A stretch of DNA of 64,000 nucleotides from Sphingobacterium tabacisoli (GCF_017908035.1 NZ_JAEQMU010000006.1:248001-312000); one strand, 5' to 3'; positions 26,812 to 36,325 are shown, counted from the stretch's first letter. Notes: a model not told the origin generated them from the sequence alone. Numbers and translations: made by a program.

Positions 26812-27708
26812 ATGCCTAATGATTTCTTCCCCTGCAAACTGGTAAAACACCAAGACAGCTTCTCCATTATCTGTTCGGATTTCCATTTTTTTGATGATTA
26901 CTTTGGCGACAAAGAGGCGGGCGGATATGGAATTGAAAAATTGGCGAAGAAACTAGCGAAGGAAAACGGACTATCAAAAGAAATCGGTTTTGATAGCGAG
27001 GCGGGCATGTTCTGTGCGTATGCAACAGACAAAAACGTGCTACACCAACTCTGCCTAGCACTTCAAAAGATAACAGGCGGTGCAGACAGGCATACGTCAA
27101 AAGGTAATACGGAACTACTGGTACCGAAGGAGGAGGCCGAGAAACTGCTGCTACAGGGATTCGTTATAGCTTTAGATAAAGATAAACAGGCTGAGTTTTT
27201 AAAGAACGCTCCTTTTCCACATATATCCCTAAAACAGAAAGAACAGCTCCATGCTATAGAAAATGGAACAGCTAAAGAAAAAATAACAGCGGCCAAAAAG
27301 ATAAATTCGGAAGCAAGAACGAAGACCAGAATGTGGGACAATTATCTGTCGCATCCGCAGACCGTAACTGTTCTCCTTAAAGCTATAGACCATGAAACAG
27401 AAAGCAAAGTCATACAGGAACTGCTATGGGCCCTTGTATTTATCTGTGGCAGACATCTACCGGACCTAAGGACGAAGTCTTATTTTGAACAGGCTCTGGA
27501 GCACAAATCGGCTACCATTAGATGGCTGGGGCTGATGGGATTAAATTACCTATGGGAATGCCCTTTAGAATCTGTCCTGAAGATGAAGGAGGATAAATCC
27601 GAAAAGGTGAGAAAAGAAGCAGAATCTGTATTAAAATATGCAATAGTTAACAAAAGGGAATTCGCGCCCTGGATGTTTGACAAAGAAAACTACAAGGCAA
27701 TGTTATAG
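26812..27708 (+). CDS. Imm51-like immunity domain with HEAT-like C-terminal region
   Basis: A 298-residue cytoplasmic protein. Residues about 8-90 resemble the Imm51 immunity domain, from memory: FSIICSDFHFFDDYF, then GGYGIEKLAKKLAKE, then FDSEAGMFCAYATDKNVLHQL, where Imm51 proteins typically carry FDPEA-MFCAYS. Residues about 150-290 are helical repeats of HEAT/ARM type (SKVIQELLWALVFICGRH, SATIRWLGLMGLNYLWE, EKVRKEAESVLKYA). No signal peptide. The start has a good upstream aaaaaagga. It stands alone between two divergently placed uptake loci with no toxin gene in the window, so it may be an orphan immunity protein. Domain identity is moderately sure; any cognate toxin is unknown. Confidence 0.65.
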   Translation: MPNDFFPCKLVKHQDSFSIICSDFHFFDDYFGDKEAGGYGIEKLAKKLAKENGLSKEIGFDSEAGMFCAYATDKNVLHQLCLALQKITGGADRHTSKGNTELLVPKEEAEKLLLQGFVIALDKDKQAEFLKNAPFPHISLKQKEQLHAIENGTAKEKITAAKKINSEARTKTRMWDNYLSHPQTVTVLLKAIDHETESKVIQELLWALVFICGRHLPDLRTKSYFEQALEHKSATIRWLGLMGLNYLWECPLESVLKMKEDKSEKVRKEAESVLKYAIVNKREFAPWMFDKENYKAML

Positions 27709-27848
27709 AAACGTATCGAAATCCATCTGGATGAAGATACTGTTTAGCCATCACTGGATCAGATGTGTAAATCACCTAAAAGAGACAAATCAATTATATC
27801 CAGACAATTATAAAAAAACATCTGCAAGAAGCAGAAATTAGCACACAA

Positions 27849-27879
27849 AACAGGCCCGAAAAATAGATTCGGGCCTGTT
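27849..27879. terminator. Strong bidirectional terminator
   Basis: A perfect 12-base stem (aacaggcccgaa with ttcgggcctgtt) around a 7-base loop. On the minus strand it is followed by a T-rich run and ends locus B; on the plus strand it lies past the Imm51-like gene. Convincing intrinsic terminator. Confidence 0.85.
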
Positions 27880-27908
27880 ATCTTATATATAATTATATAA
27901 TATCTCGA

Positions 27909-28724
27909 TTAATCGTATTGGTATATGGCTACCACAGGTAGGTGATCCGAAGCATATTGTCCGGTCATAGCTACTCCCGACAACAAACTATAGGTCTGTT
28001 TTGCCAACGGATTATACACGATAAAATCAATTGCTTTGGTCGGATTTACAACAGGAATTGTAAATTGACAGGTGCCCATACATGAAAAACTGAACCCTTC
28101 CTTAAGCTTAAGCATCTCCTCGGACTCGGGTGTTGCATTAAAATCTCCACCGATAAACAAAGGCTTTTTAGTATCAGCGCTCAACTCATTGAGAAACTGT
28201 GCCTGTGCCACCCGAATGGTATTAAGGTCAAAATGCGTGGCCCCAAATTCGAAGGTCTTACCGTCAGGCAGCGTCACTGTAGCCAAGGCAATACTACGCT
28301 GCTCGCCTCCCGCTATTGCAGGTAGATCGAAACGACGTTTGTTGGTCAATGGATACTTACTAAGGATTGCATTGCCATACTCTCCTCCTTTATAATCAAT
28401 CGACTTGGAGAAGTAATATTCCATCCCTAACAATTCAGCTAATTTTTTCGCCTGATCAATCTGGTCTGCAGCATTGGACGAACGCTTGGTGTTGACATCG
28501 ACTTCCTGTAAAGCTATGATATCAGCTTTGCTCTGTTTAATAACGGCCGCGATATTGTTTAGGTTGATCACGTCCGAATTGTAAGGTGCACCATGCCTAA
28601 TATTATAGGTCATCAGCGTCAGTCTCTTTTTTTGTGCTTCCGGCTGGGGGCTTTCTCCTGAGCTACTGCAACAGGTAATGACCAAAAACATAAGTGCCCC
28701 GATAACAAGTAATCCTTTTTTCAT
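27909..28724 (-). CDS. Endonuclease/exonuclease/phosphatase-fold lipoprotein, catalytic set intact
   Basis: A 271-residue lipoprotein (signal ending LVITCC) with the DNase I-like/EEP fold, a metal-dependent phosphodiesterase or phosphatase. The full catalytic set is readable: N41 in YNIRHG, E74 in LQEVD, H164 in THFD, D194 and N196 in GGDFNATPE, D233 in AIDFI, and D260-H261 in SDHLPVV. It is the last gene of locus B, 4 bases after a degenerate paralogue. Candidate substrates for such surface enzymes include nucleic acids, phospholipid head groups or phosphorylated sugars. The uptake context favours release of a phosphorylated nutrient, but the substrate is not determined. Confidence 0.9.
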   Translation of the reverse strand: MKKGLLVIGALMFLVITCCSSSGESPQPEAQKKRLTLMTYNIRHGAPYNSDVINLNNIAAVIKQSKADIIALQEVDVNTKRSSNAADQIDQAKKLAELLGMEYYFSKSIDYKGGEYGNAILSKYPLTNKRRFDLPAIAGGEQRSIALATVTLPDGKTFEFGATHFDLNTIRVAQAQFLNELSADTKKPLFIGGDFNATPESEEMLKLKEGFSFSCMGTCQFTIPVVNPTKAIDFIVYNPLAKQTYSLLSGVAMTGQYASDHLPVVAIYQYD

Positions 28725-28728
28725 CTGT

Positions 28729-29601
28729 TTATTTGTTTTCTTTTTTTTGTGTTTTTACTTTAATCTCTGCTGTTGTAGGAAAAAAGGTGTTGGCTGTTTC
28801 TGGGTTCTTGAATGCCTCCAAATCTTTGTTAACAATCAACAGGTTGCCGGGATCTTGATAGGTAACATAATCAAAAGTCCCTGTCGGCTTGGCCTTAGGC
28901 GCATTAAAAACACAACCTGCCGAAGCACAGGCGTATTTAAAATTACCAGTAATATAAGTCAATGCGTCCCCTGGTTCCGCCCACTGTTCATTAAAATTAC
29001 CGGCCAAAATAACCGGATCAGTCAGTTTTTCGGTAGCACGGATGATGTCGATAGCCTGTGATCTGCGGTCGTCGGCATTGGTTTCTAACTCGGTACCGGC
29101 AAACTGTACGAATACTCCAGGCTCAACTTCAACCTTGATCATGGCCAACATCCGCTGTTCGCCCCGGCCCGGATCTTTTGTAAGATCGAGACCAAAACGC
29201 TCCGTAATCGGAAATTTAGACAGCACGGCATTGCCAAATTGCCCACCATTATAACTACGTCCCTTCATAAAAACTTCCATTTTCAATTCATCAGCGATGA
29301 CCTGAGGTCGATCTATACCTCCAGCGCGTGTGGTCTTGCTATCGCATTGTCTCAAAAACAATAAGTCTGGATCATATGCTTTGATCATCTCGACCATAAC
29401 TGGAAAATTTGTAGCAGTGCTTGACAAATTCATATTAACTGACATTATCTTCAGTGTTTTGGTCGGTCCTGTATATTCATTAGGATCTCGAAATTTTGTA
29501 GGCGTAACCTCCCAGTCTCCAGCATCAAAAGTTTTACTGCAGGATAGTGTTAGCACCAGTACTGCACAAATGCCCAGTAGGGTAAAAAATATCTTTTTCA
29601 T
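28729..29601 (-). CDS. EEP-fold lipoprotein lacking catalytic residues (probable pseudoenzyme)
   Basis: A 290-residue lipoprotein (lipobox LTLSC, C21) clearly homologous to the adjacent EEP protein: GGQFGNAVLSKFPIT matches GGEYGNAILSKYPLT. The active-site residues have gone. LQE is LRQ (Q85), THFD is TELE (E171), GGDFN is AGNFN (N202), and the C-terminal SDH is absent, replaced by FFPTTAEIKV. N56, N204 and D244 remain. The chain length and reading frame are intact, so this looks like a retained binding protein rather than decay. It sits 3 bases after susD and 4 before the active paralogue, in the place where SusE/F-type surface binding lipoproteins usually lie. Fold: sure; loss of catalysis: well supported; ligand: unknown. 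Confidence 0.85.
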   Translation of the reverse strand: MKKIFFTLLGICAVLVLTLSCSKTFDAGDWEVTPTKFRDPNEYTGPTKTLKIMSVNMNLSSTATNFPVMVEMIKAYDPDLLFLRQCDSKTTRAGGIDRPQVIADELKMEVFMKGRSYNGGQFGNAVLSKFPITERFGLDLTKDPGRGEQRMLAMIKVEVEPGVFVQFAGTELETNADDRRSQAIDIIRATEKLTDPVILAGNFNEQWAEPGDALTYITGNFKYACASAGCVFNAPKAKPTGTFDYVTYQDPGNLLIVNKDLEAFKNPETANTFFPTTAEIKVKTQKKENK

Positions 29602-29604
29602 CTC

Positions 29605-31203
29605 TTAATAGTTTGGATTTTGAATCATGTTGGGGTTTGTACTTGTTTCAGTTTCCGGTATAGGCCATAGGTATTCGCGATTTTTATTGTATTTGCGCAT
29701 CTGCACCTGCACGATTTCGCCCGTGGTCGGATTGGTGGCTCCATAAACCTGTCCATTCATCACTTCGGTATCGATTCCCCAGCGCCGTATATCAAAATAA
29801 CGGCCTCCTTCAAAAGCTAATTCAGCCTGTCTCTCCCGACGGATCAATGTACGCATACGTTCCTGAGAATTGTATAGGGCGATATTTACCGCCGGCATAG
29901 TAGCGCGGGCACGCACCTGATTGATGGCATCGAGTGTCTCTGCATCACCCCACTCATTTAGTTCAATCTTGGCTTCGGCATAGGTTAATAATACCTCGGC
30001 ATAACGGATAATCATAAAATCAAGCTCCCCCGACTTTTTCTGCTGATCCCTGGCATCGATATATTTCTTGATCCAATATCCTGTAGCGGTAGACTTCGTC
30101 AGCCCGATCTTGTCCGCAGGACTATAGAAAGGGTCAAGTGTATATTTACCCAGGAACTTTTCATTAGGGACAAATACAGAGGCCGAAAGTCGTGGGTCTC
30201 GGCGATTCAGATGGTTGGGGTCCCTACGGTAAACAGCTAGCGAATCAGGTCCCAGCTCAAAGATGGTTTTCCCTTGTTTTGTTTCGTAGTTATCAACAAC
30301 CCGATTAGTTGGTGAAAGATAGGTTTCGCCTCCTATGCCGTATGGAGCAAAAGAAGTCCAGGCATTGCTCGCGCCCTGTTCTTTGAAAAAAATACGTTCA
30401 TTGTTCAACTCTCCGGTATAACTGAACAGCTCACTGTAGCTTGCCTGCATATTAGCCGTATTCTGCCATAATTTGTACACCTTGGAATCAATGATTTTCT
30501 TGGACGCCATCTTAGCTAACTCATAATCCTTTTTATAAAGCCCCAACCGCGATAACAGTGCCCAACAAATACCACTCGTGATTCTTGTCCTATCGGCATT
30601 AGTATAGGTCGCTGGCAATAGATCTGCACACTGCTTTAGCTCTTCGACCACAAATTCATAAACCTGCTCTGCCGGAATGCGCGACTGCTTATTTTCTTCA
30701 AGCTTCAACGATGCAGTAAGTAATGGTATATCACCATACAACATCATCAGTTCCATATGGTAATAGGCCCGCAGCGCACGAGCTTCTAACTTCATGCGTT
30801 CCTTCAATGCCGCATCAGCAAACACCCTGTCCACGTTTTCCAAAAAACGGTTTGCTCTACGTATACAGGTATAATCATCCTGCCATAAGGACTGCGAAAC
30901 ACCCCAGCGACTAGTAGCCAATCCTCTGGTAAACCCGTCGTAGTCACCCTTAAACTCTCCCCTCTGTACAGCCTCGTCCGAAAGACCGGAATAGTACATG
31001 ATATTGCGACCGGAAGAACCTCCCGGGATACCGGCATAAACTGTAGACAGTGCGTTGTAAGCATCTGTCTCCGTATTCCACCATTGCTCATCCGATACGC
31101 CCGTAGGGCTGTCTATAGTCAGGAATTTTTCGCAGGAAACCTGTAGCATCCCTACAGCGACCAAGCAGTATATCAATATTCTCATCTTATATATCGTGTT
31201 CAT
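29605..31203 (-). CDS. SusD/RagB-family nutrient-binding lipoprotein (locus B)
   Basis: A 532-residue outer-membrane lipoprotein with lipobox LQVSC and the following EKFLTIDSPTGVSDEQWW, typical of SusD proteins. The hallmark C-terminal segments are present: IIRYAEVLLTYAEAKIELNEW, LIRRERQAELAFEGGRYFDI and the closing WPIPETETSTNPNMIQNPNY. It lies 12 bases after its susC, and the EEP pseudoenzyme gene starts 3 bases beyond its stop, so all are one transcript. It should bind the locus B nutrient and deliver it to SusC. The ligand may carry phosphoesters, judging by the passengers, but this is inference. Confidence 0.93.
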   Translation of the reverse strand: MNTIYKMRILIYCLVAVGMLQVSCEKFLTIDSPTGVSDEQWWNTETDAYNALSTVYAGIPGGSSGRNIMYYSGLSDEAVQRGEFKGDYDGFTRGLATSRWGVSQSLWQDDYTCIRRANRFLENVDRVFADAALKERMKLEARALRAYYHMELMMLYGDIPLLTASLKLEENKQSRIPAEQVYEFVVEELKQCADLLPATYTNADRTRITSGICWALLSRLGLYKKDYELAKMASKKIIDSKVYKLWQNTANMQASYSELFSYTGELNNERIFFKEQGASNAWTSFAPYGIGGETYLSPTNRVVDNYETKQGKTIFELGPDSLAVYRRDPNHLNRRDPRLSASVFVPNEKFLGKYTLDPFYSPADKIGLTKSTATGYWIKKYIDARDQQKKSGELDFMIIRYAEVLLTYAEAKIELNEWGDAETLDAINQVRARATMPAVNIALYNSQERMRTLIRRERQAELAFEGGRYFDIRRWGIDTEVMNGQVYGATNPTTGEIVQVQMRKYNKNREYLWPIPETETSTNPNMIQNPNY

Positions 31204-31215
31204 ATTTTAACCTAA

Positions 31216-34200
31216 TTAAAAGTTTGCAGTCAGTCCAACGGTAAATGTTTTCATAATCCCATATGTCCAGGAGCCCCCTTGTGACTCGGGATCGGCCATT
31301 TTCACTCCCGTAAACATCAATGGGTTTTGCGCATTCAGATAGATACGTGAGCTCTTGATACCATATTTATTTAGTGTTTTTCCACTCAGGCGATAGCCTG
31401 CCTGAATAAACTTGACTCGCATATAGCGTGCATTGAACAACCAGAAATCACTGATGAATACGTTTGTACCTGGGGTAGTTTTTATCCGCGGATATATCGC
31501 ATCCTGATTATTTTCACGCCATGAGTTTGCTGCCCTATATGTTGTCGGCACACCACCCGAAGCGCTCATATTTAGAGGATGCCATAGGTAACCACTTGAT
31601 TTTCCGCCGAGATTGGCCGAGTAATCATGATTGCCCGCTCCTTGGAGTAAAATCTCTAGATCGAACTTTTTGTAGTTAACGCTGAAATTCGCAAAATAAT
31701 TAATACGAGGTGTGGGATCACCGATCATCCGTTGGTCATCGTCATTGATCACTCCGTCACCATTGAGGTCTTTATAATGAATATCACCAGGCCCTTGGCT
31801 TTCATTAGCAAGCAGCACATTGGCGCGCCCATATTCATCAAAATTGGAGAGCTGCAAAATGCCATCGGATACATAACCATAATAACTACCCAACGCATAT
31901 CCTTCGCGCTGTCTAACAATCCCAGTCTCACCAAATACTCCTCCGGCCAACTCGAGAATTTCATTCTTGTTGTAAGTGATTCCAGGCTTTATCGAAAAAG
32001 AAAGGTTCTTGTTTACTTGCTCATTGTAGGTCAACTGGGCTTCAACTCCCCTATTCAGAACCTTTCCTGCATTTAACCTAATCGCGCCCATTGCCCCGGA
32101 CGGAGGAATCATGGGTTTCATCAACATATCTGTCGTCAGCTTGTCGTAGTAATCGAAAGTCAATGCAAATCTGTTGTTGAAGAGAGACATATCAAATCCT
32201 AAATCGGTAATACGTACTTTTTCCCAGCTGATATTAGGATTTCCCCATACGGACTCTGTGCCATTGGTCTCATTGATCAGATTCTGATATTGGTAGTAAC
32301 CGATATTCTCGTTTCCTAAATGACCATAGGAGGCCCTTATTTTTAAATTATTGATAGCCTCGAGCTTGAAAAAATCTTCATTGTGCACATTCCATCCAAC
32401 TGCCACCGAAGGGAAATAACCCCATTTATTGCCTGGTCCGAATTTTGAAGACCCATCGGCACGAAAGGCCAGTTCAGCCAGATAGCGATCGTCGTAAGAA
32501 TAATTGACTTTACCATAAGCCGACGCTAATGCAGACATGTCCCAGTAACCTTCATTGAAACGTTCTGTAGAAAAACCTCCCAATGCAAACACATTATGCT
32601 TATCGAACCGTTTCGAATAATCTATGGCTCCACTGGCAAAAAGGTAAGTATCTCTTTTCTCAGAGTATGAATTGCGCTGTACTGCCCAAGTCTGAACCAA
32701 CTGCTTACTGTAATAATCAAAGAAATAAAAGTTATCACGGTTTTGTTTATATACATCCGAATTAAGTCTGTAACTAAACTGTCCAGTCAGGTTAACATTG
32801 TCAGAGATTGTCCACTTAGGCTGCAAATTGATCGTAGCCTGATCGAATTGATAACCGATGGATCCTCCAACCTCTGCATAGGCCACCGGATTGACGATAT
32901 CAGCATAACGTCCATATATGGTAGGCCATCCCTCTTCGGCCGGATATTTTGGTAATATATTGGGTGGCAACCTATACAGATCATCCAGCATGCGGATCCC
33001 CCCATTGCCCAGCCCACGATTTGGATATAAAACATTGCGGCGGATTCCCAGTACATCTAGATTGACCAAGAATTTTTTGGAAAGCGATACCGACGTATTC
33101 GCTCTTATATTGAAGCGGTCCATTTTATTGACCGGCAACATTCCTTTCTGATGCATATAATTACCCGTGATGGCAAACCTAGCAACATCGTTACCTCCAC
33201 TCAGTGCCAACGAATGTGAGGTCAATGGGGCATACTCATCTATGACCTCCTTGGTCCAGTCTGTATTCGGAAAATTAATCGGATCCTCCCCCGTCTCAGT
33301 CTTACGAATCTGATCTTCGTCAAACAGAATAGATCCTCCCGAAGCCAAAGAGGCGTAATTATAAGTACGCATGTATGTTGCGGCATCAACTAATTCGGGC
33401 ATCAATGTTGGGCTTTGCAGGCCATAGTACCCATCATATAATACATTGATCTGTCCGGCCTTACCTCGTTTGGTGGTAATCAATATCACGCCATTAGCTG
33501 CTCTGGCACCGTATACTGCTGCAGCAGCGGCATCTTTCAGAATGGTCACACTTTCTACTGTTACGGGGTCAATATGGTTCATATCCATAGGAACACCATC
33601 GACAAGAACCAAAGGATCGGAGTTATTCATGGTGGATATACCTCTGATCTTGATCGTAGCAGCATCTCCTCCCGGGAGCCCCGATCCCTGTTGGACATTG
33701 AGTCCTGTAACCCCACCCTGTAAGGATTGAGAAAGATTCGTAATCGGTTTACCTTCAATATTGGATTTGACATCTAGCGTAGCGACGGAACTGGCAATGT
33801 GCTTTTTCTGCATCTCGGTCATTCCCACTACCACGACCTCTTCGACACCTGAGACATTCTCCCGTAAGGATAAACTGAGGTTATTCTCGCTCTTATTGAC
33901 CAATACTTCATGAGAGCGATAACCGACCAGACTAAAGACAAGATACGCCCCTTTTGGCACCGAGACATCGTAGTAACCGCCGGCGGCGGTCTTACCTACA
34001 GAGCCTCCTCCTTTGATCGAAATACTTACATTTTCCAAGGCCTGCGGAGGTTCTTCACTATTGAACACCCGACCCTTGATCGTTATTTTTTCCTGTCCCA
34101 CATTTTCTTCGACAGCCGCTTTACTGTAAGAAGGATTCGGTATGATGGTAATCTGCCCATCAGACTCCTTGAACGTAAGATGATACCTGGACAGCTCTTT

Positions 34201-34491
34201 GGACAAGAGGTCCTTGAAATCCCGGTTCTTAGTATCCACCGTGATCCGTTTGTTGGCCACTAATTGATCCGAATACAACAAGGCCACATCGACCTGTGTC
34301 TGTACCTGCTCAAGAAATTGTTTTAGTGTTGCGTTTTCCATTTTAACGGTGACACGCTGAGGGAAGGCAACTGCGCTGATGGACAAAAAGATACCAGTCA
34401 GTGCTAATGTTCCTATTTTCATGCTATAGCTCCATTTTGACGGCAATCGCCATCGAGCGGACGTGTATTGTTCCGCCTGTTTTTTTTTCAT
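31216..34491 (-). CDS. SusC/RagA TonB-dependent transducer (locus B)
   Basis: An outer-membrane receptor of 1091 residues from the preferred ATG at 34491 (MKKKQAEQY); a 14-codon extension to 34533 is possible. The start is chosen because the locus C homologue begins in the same way (MKKKSDLPS). In order: a long signal region with hydrophobic core KIGTLALTGIFLSISAVAF, an STN domain (VKMENATLKQFLEQVQTQVD to GQITIIPN), a carboxypeptidase-like domain (ITIKGRVFNSEEPPQALENV), a plug (IKIRGISTMNNSDPLVLVDG, VTILKDAAAAAVYGARAANG) and the barrel. The STN domain implies signalling to the FecR protein encoded upstream. A 12-base hairpin lies in its leader. Confidence 0.93.
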   Translation of the reverse strand: MKKKQAEQYTSARWRLPSKWSYSMKIGTLALTGIFLSISAVAFPQRVTVKMENATLKQFLEQVQTQVDVALLYSDQLVANKRITVDTKNRDFKDLLSKELSRYHLTFKESDGQITIIPNPSYSKAAVEENVGQEKITIKGRVFNSEEPPQALENVSISIKGGGSVGKTAAGGYYDVSVPKGAYLVFSLVGYRSHEVLVNKSENNLSLSLRENVSGVEEVVVVGMTEMQKKHIASSVATLDVKSNIEGKPITNLSQSLQGGVTGLNVQQGSGLPGGDAATIKIRGISTMNNSDPLVLVDGVPMDMNHIDPVTVESVTILKDAAAAAVYGARAANGVILITTKRGKAGQINVLYDGYYGLQSPTLMPELVDAATYMRTYNYASLASGGSILFDEDQIRKTETGEDPINFPNTDWTKEVIDEYAPLTSHSLALSGGNDVARFAITGNYMHQKGMLPVNKMDRFNIRANTSVSLSKKFLVNLDVLGIRRNVLYPNRGLGNGGIRMLDDLYRLPPNILPKYPAEEGWPTIYGRYADIVNPVAYAEVGGSIGYQFDQATINLQPKWTISDNVNLTGQFSYRLNSDVYKQNRDNFYFFDYYSKQLVQTWAVQRNSYSEKRDTYLFASGAIDYSKRFDKHNVFALGGFSTERFNEGYWDMSALASAYGKVNYSYDDRYLAELAFRADGSSKFGPGNKWGYFPSVAVGWNVHNEDFFKLEAINNLKIRASYGHLGNENIGYYQYQNLINETNGTESVWGNPNISWEKVRITDLGFDMSLFNNRFALTFDYYDKLTTDMLMKPMIPPSGAMGAIRLNAGKVLNRGVEAQLTYNEQVNKNLSFSIKPGITYNKNEILELAGGVFGETGIVRQREGYALGSYYGYVSDGILQLSNFDEYGRANVLLANESQGPGDIHYKDLNGDGVINDDDQRMIGDPTPRINYFANFSVNYKKFDLEILLQGAGNHDYSANLGGKSSGYLWHPLNMSASGGVPTTYRAANSWRENNQDAIYPRIKTTPGTNVFISDFWLFNARYMRVKFIQAGYRLSGKTLNKYGIKSSRIYLNAQNPLMFTGVKMADPESQGGSWTYGIMKTFTVGLTANF

Positions 34492-34535
34492 AATTTTGAA
34501 TAGATTAAATTGTGCAAACGATTTATTTATCAATT

Positions 34536-34565
34536 GATAAAGGGGAGGTGCAACTCCTCTTTATC
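34536..34565 (-). promoter_or_regulatory. Hairpin in the fecR-susC gap of locus B
   Basis: The arms gataaaggggag and ctcctctttatc pair at 11 of 12 positions (the other is G-T) around a 6-base loop, 45 bases before the susC start. It may end the sigma-fecR transcript or act in the susC leader. A similar hairpin occupies the same place in locus C. Confidence 0.5.
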
Positions 34566-34594
34566 CTCTTTTATACCATTCTTCTTTTCTTGAT

Positions 34595-35641
34595 TTATTT
34601 TCTTCTGATCCGGACCTCCTTTTCTATTTGTGTGATTTCATAATCATTCAATTCATAGAGACTTCTCAGTGACGAGACGATATCCACATCAATGTTGAGC
34701 CTACCAGAATAGGCAACTGGTAGTGTCCGTAGCTCGCTATCCAAATGTATCTTTACATTATAGATGCGTTCTAGTTTTCGTGCCAGATCATCTATGCTCA
34801 ACTGCCGCAACACCAATTGGCGTTTGGTCCAGAGGACATCATCTCCATTGGCATTACGGTTGATACTTATTTTCTTGTTCTTGCTATCGAAACTAACCCG
34901 TTCTCCCGGTTTCATCTGGATTCCTTCAAAAAGACCTTTGGTACTTTGCAGCGATACGCCACCTGTGAGTAGTTCAATGATGGTATTACTGTCCTCTTCG
35001 TAAGAATTAACATTGAAAGTTGTCCCCAACACATTAATGTCGGTCTCGGCAGTACGTACGACAAAGGGTTGGCCGGTATGCGTAATGTCGAAATATCCCT
35101 CCCCATTCAGATATACTTCGCGTAGACCTTGGCTCATATCCTTTCTAAATGTCAGGTAAGAACCTGCGTTGAGCCAGGCCGTAGACTTGTCCGGCAGTAC
35201 AAAAGCCTGCCGCTTGCCATAAGGGACATATACTGTAGCATACTTTTCCTTTCGGTCCGTATTCGTCATATGCTCATCAAGCTTAAGTATATGATTACTA
35301 CTATCGACTTTCAGTGCATTAATCATCGTATTATCTGATGTACCTACAGAAGATACCAACAATAGTTCTCCTCCCACATGAACAGCATCTTGATTATATC
35401 GCGCGGTCTGAACAATATCGAACGGTTCGACAGGTATTTTGGCGATATAGTTTGTATACAGTAAAAAAAACAGTGTGAATGTAGCTGCGATACCTGTTGC
35501 GTACCCAAACATGCGCCTAGAGCGCCTTCTACGGTATTGCCGCAGGATAGACCGATATAGATCCGACTTGGCTTCGGCATCCAATCGAGCATCCGGTCCA
35601 ATATTAAAAATCCTCTTATAATTTTCTTTTCTTCTGTCCAC
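34595..35641 (-). CDS. FecR-family anti-sigma factor (locus B)
   Basis: A 348-residue inner-membrane anti-sigma factor. A membrane span (about 45-63, YATGIAATFTLFFLLYTNYI) follows a basic cytoplasmic stretch (RRRRSRRMFG). The periplasmic FecR domain shows YATVYVPYGKRQAFVLPDKS, WLNAGSYLTF and EVYLNGEGYFDI. The C-terminal DUF4974-like domain has LSIDDLARKLERIYNVKIHL. It should hold the sigma factor encoded 117 bases upstream and respond to the SusC transducer encoded downstream. The N-terminal part is shorter than in loci A and C. Confident family call. Confidence 0.92.
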   Translation of the reverse strand: MDRRKENYKRIFNIGPDARLDAEAKSDLYRSILRQYRRRRSRRMFGYATGIAATFTLFFLLYTNYIAKIPVEPFDIVQTARYNQDAVHVGGELLLVSSVGTSDNTMINALKVDSSNHILKLDEHMTNTDRKEKYATVYVPYGKRQAFVLPDKSTAWLNAGSYLTFRKDMSQGLREVYLNGEGYFDITHTGQPFVVRTAETDINVLGTTFNVNSYEEDSNTIIELLTGGVSLQSTKGLFEGIQMKPGERVSFDSKNKKISINRNANGDDVLWTKRQLVLRQLSIDDLARKLERIYNVKIHLDSELRTLPVAYSGRLNIDVDIVSSLRSLYELNDYEITQIEKEVRIRRK

Positions 35642-35758
35642 AACAAGTGCCTTTACTTATATAGAGCAGCAACTGTCGTTTTATTGACTATGAATTATGA
35701 AAAAAATTACGATTTCGCTAAATATTCCTAAAAAAGGGCAGAACAGGTTCCGATAACC

Positions 35759-36325
35759 TTAAGAAGCAGGTATATTCAGATAAAAAGCAAAAAAAATAAT
35801 AGAAAGTGCTTCGGGCGAATTCAACTCTAGGCGAAGCTGTTTCAAGCCTCGGAAAGATAGGGTTCTACAGGTCTCTATATTGATCGACATCATCTCAGCG
35901 ATATCCTCGTACCTAAAGTTCATGTAGTATTTTAAGAAAAGGACCTCCTTTTGTCGGCTAGGCAGTTTGTCAAATTTTTCACGCAACAGACCGATCTGCG
36001 CTTCTTTCATCTCCTCCTGCTCAAAACTATTGTCCTCGGACCAGTTCAGGACTTCCTGCAGCTGCACATTGCTAAATTTGTCCTGTGCAACCTTATTACG
36101 GTGAAGACGTCGGCGCAGTGATGCAAACAGATAGTACTTGACATTGACGTCCTTGGCTATTTTAGGATTTCCGAAAAGATCTCCGAATAAATCATGGATA
36201 GAATCGATAACTGTCGCGTGGTCTGTATGATAGTGGGTACCATATATATACAGATCATCAACAAACTCGTTGTAGATCTGCTCAAATGCAGCTGTATCTC
36301 CCTCTATAAATTTAACCCAAGACAT
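35759..36325 (-). CDS. ECF RNA polymerase sigma-70 factor (locus B)
   Basis: A 188-residue ECF sigma factor. Region 2 spans IEGDTAAFEQIYNEFVDDLYIYG to DSIHDLFGDLF; region 4 is LPSRQKEVLFLKYYMNFRYEDIAEMMSINIETCRTL. It lacks the well-conserved W/R-rich end of region 2 seen in the locus A factor, which fits its being a more divergent member. It precedes its fecR by 117 bases and reads in the same direction as the whole locus. The target promoter was not identified. Confidence 0.9.
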   Translation of the reverse strand: MSWVKFIEGDTAAFEQIYNEFVDDLYIYGTHYHTDHATVIDSIHDLFGDLFGNPKIAKDVNVKYYLFASLRRRLHRNKVAQDKFSNVQLQEVLNWSEDNSFEQEEMKEAQIGLLREKFDKLPSRQKEVLFLKYYMNFRYEDIAEMMSINIETCRTLSFRGLKQLRLELNSPEALSIIFFAFYLNIPAS

